Shown here piece by piece: positions 10,376-21,280 of a stretch of DNA of 64,000 nucleotides. Every line of letters begins with the position of its first letter. Positions within the stretch are counted from its first letter, which is position 1. The notes below the pieces were generated by a model. It saw only the letters and a list, made by a program, of their open reading frames with translations. It was not told the origin of the DNA and searched no databases. The stretch covers positions 127,472,665 to 127,536,664 of the forward strand of contig NC_088201.1 in NCBI RefSeq assembly GCF_037126465.1, written 5' to 3'. The DNA comes from Ornithodoros turicata. Taxonomy: Eukaryota; Arthropoda; Arachnida; Ixodida; Argasidae. The translations under genes were made by a program, and so were the position numbers.

Positions 10376-12790
10376 AGTGCATCACCACCGACGCTCTATG
10401 GGAATCCCCATACATTTTTCAACTCCCGTAGCGCCGCGAAAATTCGGTTAATCTCCGTGCAACTGCTTTTAAATGGAAGAGGATGCTTAGATCTAGTGCA
10501 TGATCGAAGCAGATTTTGCGTTTTAGACTCATAAATTTTTATATCGTCGTCGAAAGGTTTGGGAAAAGCTATATTTCGAGATTACGCTCGCTTACAAAAT
10601 AGAGCCGCCCAAAATCGAAAATCTGGCTCGATCACGCACTAGAAAAACATATCAAGAGCCAATACCAACAAAAAGATTTCATCTATGTTAAGCCGTTGAC
10701 TCGGCGCACGAGTTTTTGTCAGGTATGATCATCCGTGGAGTACGCCGCTTCAGAATGGGCAGCGCAGTGCTGCCATCTCTCATCGAGTGTGTCGTCACAA
10801 GCAACAACAATTTGGCCGCTGGAAATCATATTATGGCGGGCATTCTAGCCCGCCATAATCATATACCGCTGCACGTTGCCGGAAGACGACGAGGCCGACG
10901 TTGACCATGACGCGGGAGCACGAGCACGGGCAGCGTAGCCCAGCCCCAAATTTTGTTTATTGTTTGTTCAACGATGCTCATTTTCTCGGGGGAACAGTAG
11001 ATGAAACTTATTTGTCTTGGAATTCCCAGTCGCAGCCACAGAAATGTGGAAGGATCATGCTTGTAAAAAAAAATAATGGCGTTGGATAGGTTATACAGTG
11101 AAATCTTTTCTTTTACACTGGATGCCGGAAACCTGGCAGCGCTTTTAGCACTCGTCCAGTAGGATGTCAACGGGAAGGGGGGTCTGTTGTTTCATGGGAC
11201 AACTTTACAATAGTTATTTGAACCGCACTGGGTATCCCCTCGTCCCATGACTTGGTTAGGAGCGCGGATCATGTGCGGTCCCCTAGACTCTAAGCATTTG
11301 GAATTTCGGGCGGCGGATGGAGCTGTTTGGGGCAGATTTCAGACACGTCCATATCGTTTAGTGTACAATAAGGTACAGAGGACAATTTGATGGGCAAGTG
11401 TGCAGATGTGCTTCGGCTGAGAAAAGTTATTCAGGATCGAAGTTCAATCAGAATGGAAGCTGAAATGGAACGGAGCACCTGGGATCCAGGTCGAAGTACG
11501 GTAAATAAATGGATAGAAATGTTGGCTCCCTCAGATTGGGAAATAAATCTCAGCGTTACGACGTCATGAGCGAGCACTGGGATGGCAGAAGCGTCAAAAA
11601 CCGGCGCACGGCAAACCCACAGTGCCGTCTTCCTCATACCGTTACACAATGAGAGCGTCAGGGCGGACACTGATGAACGTGAGCATATGATGCCAGTAAT
11701 ACATTAGTGGTACCTCAGAAAGTTATACATGTGTAGTTGCTCGCACAATGAAGCAAAGATTACAACACCTGCATGAACCAATGGCTACAAGATAACCCCG
11801 CAGGAGCCAACCTCCTCCTCCTTTCCTGGCCGCCCCCCAGTCACCACCTGAACCACGGCTCCTCTAAGCGCGGAAGGAGACACCGCCGCTGAGCCCAGGA
11901 GCCCACAACCGCGCCCACCTTGGCGAAAGAAGTTCCCCCTGCCCTGGACACAGTGACCATTGCCATGGCAGCTTCCCTTGCCTCTACAAGACCCGTTCCT
12001 CCTATCTCTCTGTTTTCCACAACCCGCTTCCCACACCCCTTTCATCAGCGTGTGAAACGTGAAACATACCGCCGACTTGGCTGGGAGACCTCACAGTTTT
12101 TCTTTTACACCTTCTACCTTCAGATCTACGTCATGTTGTCAAACCATTGCTGAACCAACTGAACATTGTTTCTACTCCCTCCTTACCGGCTGTTTCGCCG
12201 TGTCAGCGGCTCGTTTTGCGCTCAATAATGAGCACTATGTCCTCGGGCGTAACCTCCCAGAGTGCCGAACGGGACATCAGAGACCCAGTTCACGGCATGC
12301 TGATCTGTACTTGGGCGAAGTCTGGGGCCGTGGTTAGTGACGACCAGGATGAGCACAACAGACCCGAATTATATACTCGACCAAACTGGAAACCTCCATT
12401 CACATTTTACGTTCCAAGCAGCTGTATGGTCCACGCACACACATTTTCCTCCTCTACACTGCTTTTCTTCCCCTTTCTTCTTCTCTTTTGCCTTTTTCCT
12501 CCTCCTCCACTGATGTCCAAGGACATGGGAAACGCTATGCAGCCTCTTTGCAGTTTTGTTTCATTTCCGTTGACTGTGCAAGTAAATGAAGCGTTCTGTA
12601 CCACCACAACGTGGTCTGAAATTTGTAAGCCCAGGGTGACAGGAAATAAAGAAAACAGGTTGCGGTTTCGTTTCGCAATTTCCGCGTAATGTCGGAGGCT
12701 ATAACATGTCGACACCAACTTGTTTGAACCGCGTCGTGTCCAACCTAGGTTTTTTGTGTTACGAGAGATTTCGTTACTTATATCCCTGTT
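10376..12790. other. No gene recognised; scattered ORFs and one sharp hairpin
   Basis: This region contains a perfect hairpin at 10,829-10,858 (ATTATGGCGGGC, 6-nt loop, GCCCGCCATAAT). The ORFs at 10,859-11,170, 11,785-12,045, 12,147-12,689 and 12,407-12,718 lack motifs. The longest (180 codons) is rich in Ser/Pro/Phe from a C/T-rich tract and has no ortholog-like pattern. I see no splice-supported gene. Confidence 0.45.
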
Positions 12791-12794
12791 GAAA

Positions 12795-13150
12795 AAAAGC
12801 CAAATAGGTTGTATGCGATCCTATTTATCCTATACAAATTGATGTAGGATCCTTTATGTCCTATTTTGTATCATGTGGGAAAGTTGTGGGATCCTACATG
12901 TCCTATATTCATTCAGATATAGGTGAGTCATAGGATCCTACATGTCTCATATTAGGCTATGTAGGAGAGTTGTGGTGTCCTACTTGTCCCATATTCGGCA
13001 ATATAGGAGGGTTGTAGGACACTACATTGCCTCTATCCGGCTACGTAGCAGACTTGTAGGATCCTACAAGGCATCAAAAAGGAGCTATGGGAGATCTTAC
13101 GTGACCTGTTTGGTTTCATGTGGGGAGGACGTGGGGAATTATTTTGAGAT
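12795..13150. repeat. Quasi-palindromic GGATCC-type repeat array, copy 1
   Basis: About ten imperfect units of the form GTAGGATCCTACATGTCC or TAGGACACTACAT alternate with TTGTGG and ATTCGGC.. spacers of about 20-30 bp. Units are near-palindromic around GGATCC, so the array folds in many registers. A related array lies at 15,780-16,000. It is non-coding; the ORF at 12,942-13,160 is a by-product of the repeat. Confidence 0.65.
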
Positions 13151-13439
13151 ATGGAAGTGATATATTAACACAGCAACAAACATTATTTGATTGCATATAT
13201 ATATATCCTTCAAAACTGGGGCCCAGAACGAACTAGTCATATTCAATCATGTTTGCCAACGCGCACACATACGGCAGGTTGTCAAGTGCGAATTCTATTA
13301 GAACCACTGCAAATGAATCTATTTTTTAGGTTGAAAACAACTGAATGGACTGGTTGCATTCATTTACGGAACATGCATAGAGTATGTCCATTACTAGTCA
13401 ACGAACCATCAAGCATACAATGATGCGTGCATTCCTTTG

Positions 13440-14960
13440 AGTGCTATTTAAGCACAAACTTCGACAGCAGTGCGCAACAGGTCGAGGTGGCGGTTGAACC
13501 CCATCGAGCGACATTGCGGTGTCGATGGGGTTCTCGGTCTAATTTCTAGGACTAAACCGGTTCTATCAGGACGCGGTTTGTTGTGAGGGATTCCCGAATC
13601 CTTCGCCTTCACGTGCACGCTCACGGCTCGCAGGAATCCTAAGAGTAGTCGAGATACTTGAAAATTCCAGGCCTCCGTCTGCACTTCCGATACATTCGGA
13701 GCTCCGTAACATCCGCCCCGCTGGTCATGTCGACGCCAGAATTTCCGTCCTAGTAGGACTTGAGTCGCTCTACGATCGGTCAAATGGAACCATGGGTCGG
13801 TCTTGAACGGTTCGGGGGTTGTGGGCAGAGACGCGTTCGTAACTCTGTTTTTCTAAGCTTTGATGCCCTTTTTCGGACGGAAGCCCGCGATGGACAGTTT
13901 TCATCTTTCTAGAGTGTACTCGCCTCAACTCGGTGAACGTGGCAAAATTTACTACAGCTGTCAAAGTCTTCTGGTTCTCGAGCTACAGGTTTCCGTGTTT
14001 GCACTCCTCCCAATACATGGGACTGCCGGCTGTTTTTTCCCTAAAACCGTTTCCATCGCACCTACAGAGTCGTGTTTGACATAGTTTTGAAGCTCTTGAC
14101 GTGCTCTTTCCAGCGGCTTTAATCCCGTGAGCGCGCGACTCTCCGTTCCCCAGATATGGGCTTTGGAGTTGGAGGGTCATGGCACTGGCGCCAGCAAGTC
14201 TGGCTGACGCCGCTCGGAGACGCTTCCGTGGGTGCCGTTCCTTTAGTGCCGTAATCTCGCTTACATAACGTCCAATTTACTGGAAATTTTGGATGCGTGT
14301 TCTTCGTTCTTAGCTCTACAACTTTTCAAATCGCGCCTTCCGTCTATTTACTACAGGTTATGGCGTTATTCCCGAAATTCCTTAGGCTGACTCTCCTTCT
14401 GCAACCATCGGCCCTGTTTTTAGGTTTGAACCCTATGGGAGGTCTGAATCACCTATTAACGGATTCGTGCACTCGGAACAACGAAACAACGAACGGCTAG
14501 AAACTTGCGGGATCTTTTTATCTCTCTCCATTCTCGAGTGAGGACAACATGGCAAAAGCGTCTCGTTATACATGGGGCTGAGGGCATTTTTTTCGATGTC
14601 GGTTGTTTGTTGGCGTAGAAATGTGATTGAAGACTTATTTTGACGGGAAAAACGTCCTCTTTCCAATGGCACTGGTCACCCGTACGCGCGACTTTCTGCT
14701 TTCTGGATGTAGCGCGAGGAGAGCATGGTGGACAGCCGTTACAGCCAGGTGGCGCCATTGGAGCTTGGAATTCCTCCAGCTCATTTGGAAGGGAAATCTT
14801 AGAAGCGTTCGGACGCATGTCCAGAGAGCTCTCGTTCGGGAAGCGTCTTTCGTCGTAGTTTTGGTGGTTTTGGTGCCCCGCAGTGCTGTGACTGTATTTC
14901 ATGCCTTACTAGTGGTATCTGGACCTGTTTCTGTGTGTGTACCTTGGAAGACCGAAAGCT
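13440..14960. other. Unrecognised GC-richer region with coding-like frames
   Basis: Minus-strand frames at 13,448-13,783, 13,770-13,964 and 14,456-14,902, and plus frames at 14,627-14,974, have balanced composition. They break and overlap in a way that suggests decayed coding sequence, perhaps of a retroelement. I cannot place them in a family. A small inverted pair (ACCCCATCGA / TCGATGGGGT, about 13,497-13,531) is present. No LTR, tRNA or splice structure was recognised. Confidence 0.3.
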
Positions 14961-15779
14961 GTTGGATTTCGTGAATTGAAGGTTAGTTGCGTGCATGTAA
15001 TGCCATGTTTCGTGCACCTTTTGTTTGTATTCTTCCTAGCGTGCGGGTTCCTATAACTTTATCCGCTCAGTGCGATTATTACCCTATTGTTACCTATTTC
15101 CTTATCCTCCATCTGTAATCTTGTGCTCTTACCCTGTTGGTTAACCTGTATCATCACTTAACATCAGGTTGATATCATGTGTGATGCTTCAGCGGCCCTG
15201 CTACAGGGTACCGGTGCTCTAAAGATACAGATCTTCCTTTTTTGGTTATTAATTCATAATAACTCAGCTTGGGTCATGCATATTTTCCCCGAGTGTGGAA
15301 GGAATATGTACAGAATGTAAATAATTGCGGATATTATAACTCAACGTGCATTGTTTTCACCCTGTTCAGGTAATGCCTTACTGACACACTTGCTGTAGCC
15401 CCAGTTGTCATAGTTAATTGATCTTACTGCTAACAAACAAAACCATTGTCTTTGGACCTCAAGTAACAGCATATGTGGGAAGTCTGGTTAACCTGTGCAC
15501 AAGTTTGGCATATTTTATGTGACACATAATGTATTATCCCTTGTTCAATCTAGCTTCCTAACTCACTTTATTGTTTCAGATGCCTACAAGAAATATATCT
15601 TAGAGCTATCATCTAGCATGATCTGTAAAGGTGTTGAAGACGCTGTACATCAGGCAAGAGTGTGATTGTTCAACAGACATGTCAGAGGGATGATGAGCGA
15701 TATCAATAAAAAATAAAGCATAGAAGCTGCATGATTTGTTATTTCCTAATATACACAGCACAATAGGGTGCACAAATTA

Positions 15780-16000
15780 TACAGGATCACCACGAGAGAC
15801 TTGGACCTATTTGCATGTAGGACCCAATGTAGGTCCCACAATCAAATAGGATCCTGTTTATATGTTGGATCGCATTTGCATGTAGGTCCCACAACCAAAT
15901 AGGATCCTGTTTATATGTAGGATCGCATTTGCATGTAGGACCCACAATTAAACAGGATCCTATTTGTATGTAGGTTCCCTCATCATGTAGGACCTGGTGT
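15780..16000. repeat. Quasi-palindromic GGATCC-type repeat array, copy 2
   Basis: Four units combine CAAATAGGATCCTGTTTATA, TGTAGGATCGCATTTGCATG and TAGG(A/T)CCCACAA, with a period of roughly 50-60 bp. The logic is the same as at 12.8-13.15 kb, but here the units are closer to a regular tandem repeat. Flanks give no clear terminal inverted repeat. It is non-coding. Confidence 0.65.
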
Positions 16001-16475
16001 CATAATACCATATGGAGTCAAGTCGGAATTTCCAATAGGGATGCGCAAGCATTGCAGAAATAACACGAAACGACTGGTGACTAACCCTTCGCCCGACAAC
16101 AACACAGCACGGAACAGCAAGAGATCAACGAAGAAGTTCAGGAGACAGCTGGACAGCCTGTGGGCATTCAAAAGCCGCGCCACTAATTGTTCCGTCTGGC
16201 TGAGCGTGATATGCGTGTTTATAGTATTGTACTTTGCATGGGTGAGCACGAGCGGTCATATGTTTGAACAAGATTTCGCTTGACCCGTCGCGCGCCAAGA
16301 CAAAACAAAAATAACACAAAAAGAAGACGTTACATCAGCGGTACTGCATTTCCAAGCAAGCGCCAAAATGTTGTAAAGCGGTGACTGCGCGAACCATTTC
16401 GCTCGCTGCGCCATCCCTCGACTGTAGACAACGAAGTGCCGGCTATGATGCGCCGCCGATTTCCGAGACGATTTC
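16001..16475. other. Spacer upstream of PLE-3, no gene recognised
   Basis: There are only short overlapping frames on both strands, none with a recognisable motif. A direct duplication of CGATTTCCGAGACG just before 16,476 marks the edge of the PLE-3 inverted duplication. Confidence 0.4.
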
Positions 16476-16678
16476 CGATTTCCGAGACGGTAAGAGCAGT
16501 GCGGTCCGACAAGTTGCCATCGTTATGTAGGCGGCTTTTGCCAACATCTATGGCAAGATCAATGGGCACATTTGTAAAAAGCGATGTGCCCATTGATCTT
16601 GCCATAGATGTTGCCAAAGCCGCTTACATAACGATGACAACTTGTCCGACCGCACTGCTCTTACCGTCTCGGAAATCG
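16476..16678. repeat. Near-perfect inverted repeat at the PLE-3 5' end
   Basis: The left arm (about 16,476-16,573) and right arm (about 16,583-16,678) are reverse complements over about 95 bp, with a handful of mismatches and a loop near TTGTAAAAAGCG. The right arm is in frame with the RT (LAIDVAKAAYITMT and SDRTALTVSEIV segments). The left arm is the same RT sequence inverted, as produced by twin priming or template switching during insertion. Confidence 0.9.
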
Positions 16679-17770
16679 TATCTTTGCTCTCATTCTGTCT
16701 TAAAGAAACCTACTTCAAGTTCGACGACCAAGTTTACAGACAAATAGAAGACTGCCCAATGGGAAGTCCGGTGTCAGTTCCAGTGGCCAACTTGGTAATG
16801 GAGCACATCGAAGAACGAGTTTCTGACACCAGTAACAGTGCTGTAAAATTTTATAAGCGTTATAAGCGTTGACGACACTTTTGTAGTGCTAAACCGTGAA
16901 GATGTGACTTCATTCCATACTCTCCTTAACAGTATTCACCCCAACATACAGTTCACGATAGAAAAGGAAAATGACGGTCAGTTACCTTTTCTAGATGTTT
17001 TAATTACTCGTAATGAGTCAGGTACTCTCAGTACCTCCGTTTATCGTAAACCGTGTGACAATGCCTCAGTTTTAGATTTTCACTCGTACCATGCTCCTGA
17101 ACACAAACGAGCTGTGGTCAGGTCATTATTTAACCGTTTACACGCGATACCAAGCACGTGTGAATCTAAGGCAGCTGAACGTATCTTGACGAGTGACATC
17201 CTCACCAGGAATCATTACCCTGATAGTTTCGTTAGAAACACCGTTTTTTAGAATGTCATCCGATAACACAGTACGAACGACTTCCCCCTAATATCGTATG
17301 TATCCCGTACGTCCGCGGACTGTCAGAGCCGGTACGAAGGATTTTAAAACCACTTGGTATCACAACAGCGTTCAAACCAAAACAAACATTGCGCAACATA
17401 CTTTGTCATCCCAAAGACTCTGTGCCCCATATGTACCAATCAGGTGTTGTTTACAAGATAGAGGGTCCAGACTGTCACGTTTCTACATAGTGGAAACAGG
17501 AAGAAAGAAAGCCACTAGGATTGAGGAGCACAAAGCCCAGATCAAGATACCGCCTGCAGAGAATCGTCGTACCGACTTGTTGAGCATGTACAAAAAACAG
17601 GTCATTCCTTCGATTTTGATAATGTAAGGACCTTGACACGTGAACACAGATGGGGACTCAGGAAATTCCTTGAGTCATGGCACATTCATAGTGACAACAA
17701 TGCCTGTAATCATAACAAGGGGCCTCTACCGGACTGCCAGAAGGCTTTAAAAGGTTTCCCCTTCTCATAA
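16585..17770 (+). pseudogene. PLE-3 RT C-terminal part plus GIY-YIG (broken)
   Basis: It matches PLE-2 almost residue for residue (QVYRQIEDCPMGSPVSVPVA). At 16,850-16,875 a small duplication of TTATAAGCG replaces the YVDD motif C and introduces a stop, so the RT active site is destroyed. The frame resumes at 16,886 (LNREDVTSFHTLLNSIHPNI). A second break falls at 17,250. The GIY-YIG core is eroded (the tyrosine/glycine block reads as STIVETGRKK), and more shifts occur before the EHRWGLRKFLESWHI-type end. Confidence 0.85.
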
Positions 17771-17784
17771 ACAATTCCTTCACG

Positions 17785-17832
17785 TTTTTAAAGCTCATGA
17801 GGACGCCCGCATAGGCGTCGAAACATCATTTT
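17785..17832 (+). ncRNA. Mutated hammerhead-like motif in PLE-3 terminal repeat
   Basis: It is homologous to the motif in PLE-2. Here the core reads CTCATGA instead of CTGATGA (17,794-17,800), so the invariant G5 is C. Stem II (GACGCC / GGCGTC) and GAAAC are intact, but the ACGT stem III palindrome is now ACAT. Loss of G5 should abolish cleavage. It is useful as a natural dead variant. Confidence 0.7.
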
Positions 17833-17885
17833 CTTGTTTATCGTTGTTTTTATTTGTCGTGCCAGCCAGTGTTACGCAGTAATAA

Positions 17886-18170
17886 ACAATATGCGTCAAT
17901 ACAGCCGTAAAGGAATGATATAGCGACGCAAAGCCTGAGTTTATCCTGAAAGCGAAATCTTATGCGTCCGAATATAAAAGTAAATCGTGTTTCCCGTGCC
18001 ATTTACGCATAAAACTCCGATCTTTACGGTTACAGCGGGCACGTTGACGGGTACCATGAATAACACACAGCTTGACGGATACGGCTTCAGCCGTTTTGTT
18101 GAAATTTACGCTTACTAAGGACAAAATATGATGTAAGCGTAAATTTATCCGTTTCGTTTCTGAGAGTGTA
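17886..18170 (+). mobile_element. MITE, TACACTCTCAGAAA family, copy A
   Basis: About 285 bp match the element at 27,875-28,158 throughout: AATATGCGTCAAT at the start, CCCATTTACGCATAAAACTC and CTTGACGGATACGGC inside, and GTTTCTGAGAGTGTA at the end. Repeated GGATAAAT / TTTACGC phrases form internal inverted segments. PLE-3 ends at the first bases of this element. It is non-coding. Confidence 0.75.
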
Positions 18171-18194
18171 GTGATTGTGTCATTCTCTTGTGTG

Positions 18195-18242
18195 TGCCCA
18201 CACTGATGATGTCTCCTGCATAGGGGACGAAACGTCTGTTGA
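18195..18242 (+). ncRNA. Hammerhead ribozyme-like motif, isolated PLE terminal region
   Basis: The core CTGATGA (18,203-18,209) is followed by one extra T, then stem II GTCTCC / GGGGAC with loop TGCATA, then GAAAC. Stem III is the palindrome ACGT, then C, then TGT, which pairs with ACA directly before the core (stem I). All catalytic positions I can check (C3, U4, G5, A6, G8, A9, G12, A13, A14) are intact. It lies 25 bp after a MITE end with no PLE ORF attached, so it is probably a solo terminal repeat of another PLE family. Confidence 0.72.
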
Positions 18243-20770
18243 AGTAAATTGTTATTTTGTTACGTTAAGCCGGTGTAATTGTATCGTTTTTTCTCGCTAT
18301 CCTTAGTCCCGGCTTGTGGAATATTTTTCCATATTTTGCGTATGCCGCTGTCTTTTAATAACGGCGCTTTAATTTTTGACAACTTTCTCAACGAGGCTTC
18401 CCTTTCGCAGACTACCTTCGCGCCACTGATTATACGATTTTCGTGTTGCAACAGAAGTGTAGGATTCCGCTCTAAAAATCGTTCCCGTGAACGACGGAGG
18501 CTAACATTTAAACAACGAAGTTGTAGTGAACGTCCTTTTTCCCCCTATGTATAAGGTTCGTTGCGCTCCAAACAGGAATGTTTTGTGACCTGCCTCTCTC
18601 AACTGCATGTCGTACACATCCCCACCGAGGGGAAAAAACGAAACTGCAGAATACCAAGCTGGCATAGGGGTCCGTTCGCGTGAGGACGTGGCAAACGCAA
18701 ATAGGCCTCTACCGACCGTCGCCACAGCAGTGCAGTGAATGTCCGTCTTGGGAAGGACATAGCTAGAGGGTGCACATTGAATGACACACTGTGGTTCTTC
18801 CGAATTATTAGTAGTAATTTCAGGCGACGACAACGTATCCCTTGCGTGAGGGTATCGTCAAGGATTGATAAGGCTAGTAGGCCTAGTAGGCTAGTAGACA
18901 TTAGTGTCAAAAGGCTACTAAGACATTTTCGCTCTTTTTCGCTTTCATTTTCCTTTCCTATTTCTGTTTCGCGTTTTAAAGTGTAAACTTTACGTCACGC
19001 AAATCTGACGGACCCACTTAGAGAGAGCAACAATCCCGTTTCCTTGTCTTTACGATTAATGCAGATCTACACGACATGAAATCAGGTGATTCATGCATCT
19101 CATTAGTTAGAAGGCGAAAGACAATAGCATTGCAACGTTTCATTCTACAGGTACGAAGCGTGCGTCTGCTCTAGATGAGTGTTCGGGTACTAACACAGGT
19201 GCGCACTTTGGTTAACGTGCCCAGAAGACTGATGAGTGTGCAGACACATTGTGTAGCTGCAAGAGGAAGAATAACACATTGACGTCTCAATTTATCAAAT
19301 AAACGCGCGTTGTGAGGAACCATCACACGCAGTCTCTCGGTTGTGGCTTGACAAGGTGTACGACGTTAGTGTGGGCAACGAGGAAAGAGACCAAGTCAGC
19401 ACAATGCGCTTCACTCTTATTAGTGTTTTTGCTACTGTGCGTCTTCTGTCACAATGCGCTTGTACCTGCACTGGTAAGCTCACTTTTCAGGGTTGATGTA
19501 CTGAGTGTGTTCAGATAAAGTATGCACACAATTGCGCATGTACCGCGCGACCTACTTACTACACGAACCTTCGGTGGTACACAACGATAGGGGTGGCCAA
19601 TTATAGTAATATTTGTATTATGACACTACCGCTGTCATACTAACAGTTTTGAGCATGTGTATTACGTATTTTACTAATTATCTCATTTGTATCCGTAGTG
19701 TACACATAACCCATGTGTTAGAGCTATTATAAAGCCCTAGAAGCCGTAATACGTATTCAGAGTCGTAAGTCCGACCTACAGAGTGTCGCCCGTGCACTTT
19801 CTCAGTAATTTTCCCATATTACACATACTTATTGATAAAAACAACGCCCCTACCACTCACTTACCTCCTATGCTCTCAAAGATAGTGGACCTCACCGTAG
19901 AGGTTTCTGGAGGATCTGCTGTATTCCCACTAGTTCAGCGTCCATCAGAATGAGTCATCCCATTTGCAAGGGCTTTGTTGTCGGGAAACAGTGTGCCCAA
20001 TTCAGTCACTGTTTTTATGCGCCACCGACGGGTACACAATTTTAGACGGTGAGATTTTTTTTCTCGTGCGGACTGGACGAAATAAAGACTGTGCCACACT
20101 GAGAGCAATGTGACAAATTGTGCTCGAAGTTGATCAGCTCTATCTCATCAGATTGGAGGGGCTATTCTCATTTAGCAGCCTTCTTCTAGGACTGAATGCA
20201 TCCACTGGAGGACTGTACCTTCGAGGTCATGCTAAAATGCAACCGCCTAAAATGAAACTGGTTTTGGGAACGACTGGTTCAATAAGCAGTGCAGAATTTG
20301 CGTTTATATCTGTTTTCTCTTTCTTGAGAACTCCCAAGTTTCGTCACAATGTATTACTATAATAACTCATGTAATACACATCAGCTTTTAATATTGAGTA
20401 CTATAATACCGCAAAATCAAATATTCAGCAACAAACTTCTTGGAAGTATTACGTATTTGTATTATACACGTATGTATATGTATTATACCACCTACCTAAT
20501 CATCAATCTAATGTATGTGTGTGTGTATATTATGGTACAAAGTACGAGTTTTACCCCTACACCGACGAATTTATCATACCAAAACCAACAACAAATTGTG
20601 GTAACCAAACGCTCCGTATTATAAAATATAGCCAAACGCGATTTCAGAGCAATGTTTGCGTGACTATTTTAACGTGTTATACAGAGTTTTCCTACTACCA
20701 AGTTCTTTTCCGTGGGTTTTGCTTTTTTGGGTTTTGGGGGTGGGGTTTCTGGGTTTTGTCTGAAGATTTG
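18243..20770. other. No gene recognised; AT-rich toward the right
   Basis: The first 200 bp after the hammerhead (GTTACGTTAAGCCGGTGTAA and onward) may be the rest of a PLE terminal repeat. The ORFs at 18,260-18,986 overlap on both strands with no motif. At 19,610-19,700 and 20,340-20,640 the DNA is AT-rich with short palindromes (such as TAATATTTGTATTA). No splice-supported exon or RNA gene was found. Confidence 0.4.
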
Positions 20771-20774
20771 GACC

Positions 20775-21280
20775 GCTGACATTCTCTCCCCAGCTATACC
20801 GAGCAGAGCTGATCGAGCGCTCGCTTCCCACATGCCTCAACATACCTCTCGTCAAGATGCCGCATTCGTTCATAGAATGCACGTCGATGTGGCTTCTACA
20901 ACGCAGTGGCGTTACCGCTTGAGACAAGTTGACTTTCCCCAATGCCGTCACTGCGGCGCTGTAGAAGGTCTATTGCACATTCTTCTCCATTGGCCCCACT
21001 ACCAACCTTCCTGAACCGTGCTCTCGGGATACCTTAAGGAGCTAGACTCTCGCCCCCCCCCCCCCCTCACAAAATTTCTTGGTCTCTGGCCACATCCAGC
21101 CCACCAAAGCTCTGCCCTCAAAGCTCTCTTCACCTTTCTGGATACCATTGGACTTCGATCCTTATTGTGAAGGGGCTCATTATTTCATTCCCCGCATCAC
21201 AACCTGCAATGGGGTAGAGTATCGCGCCTGGCGATGAAACTCCCCATTCATCATGTCACAATAAAATTGTCGGGTTTTGA
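20775..21280 (+). mobile_element. LINE 3' fragment (C-terminal zinc knuckle and 3' UTR)
   Basis: The plus frame carries a LINE C-terminal segment: HTSRQDAAFVHRMHVDVAST, then FPQCRHCGAVEGLLHILLHW, the C-x2-C...H...(C replaced by W) knuckle common after the RT of I/Jockey-like LINEs, then SALKALFTFLDTIGLRSLL and a stop near 21,170. A C-run at 21,051-21,065 breaks the frame. The 3' UTR runs to about 21,275 (CACAATAAAATTGTCGGG). No RT core is present, so this is a 5'-truncated copy. It is a different family from the LINE at 32 kb. Confidence 0.7.

Larger units (their letters stand above)
16476..17888 (+). mobile_element. Penelope-like element PLE-3, with 5' inverted duplication
   Basis: This is the same family as PLE-2 in the opposite orientation. 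It runs from RT (about 16,585) through GIY-YIG to the shared terminus CAGTAATAAACA at 17,888. The terminal region carries a mutated hammerhead motif. The 5' end begins with an inverted copy of its own RT sequence (16,476-16,576), a structure reported for Penelope insertions. The 3' end abuts a TACACTCTCAGAAA-family MITE starting AATATGCGTCAA. Confidence 0.9.

Noticed and set aside
12147..12689. 180-codon plus-strand ORF
   Set aside because: Composition follows a C/T-rich tract, the opposite strand is also open (12,407-12,718), and no domain is recognisable.
14456..14902. 148-codon minus-strand ORF
   Set aside because: No known motif, the opposite strand is open too, and no splice partner was found; kept only as an unassigned region.
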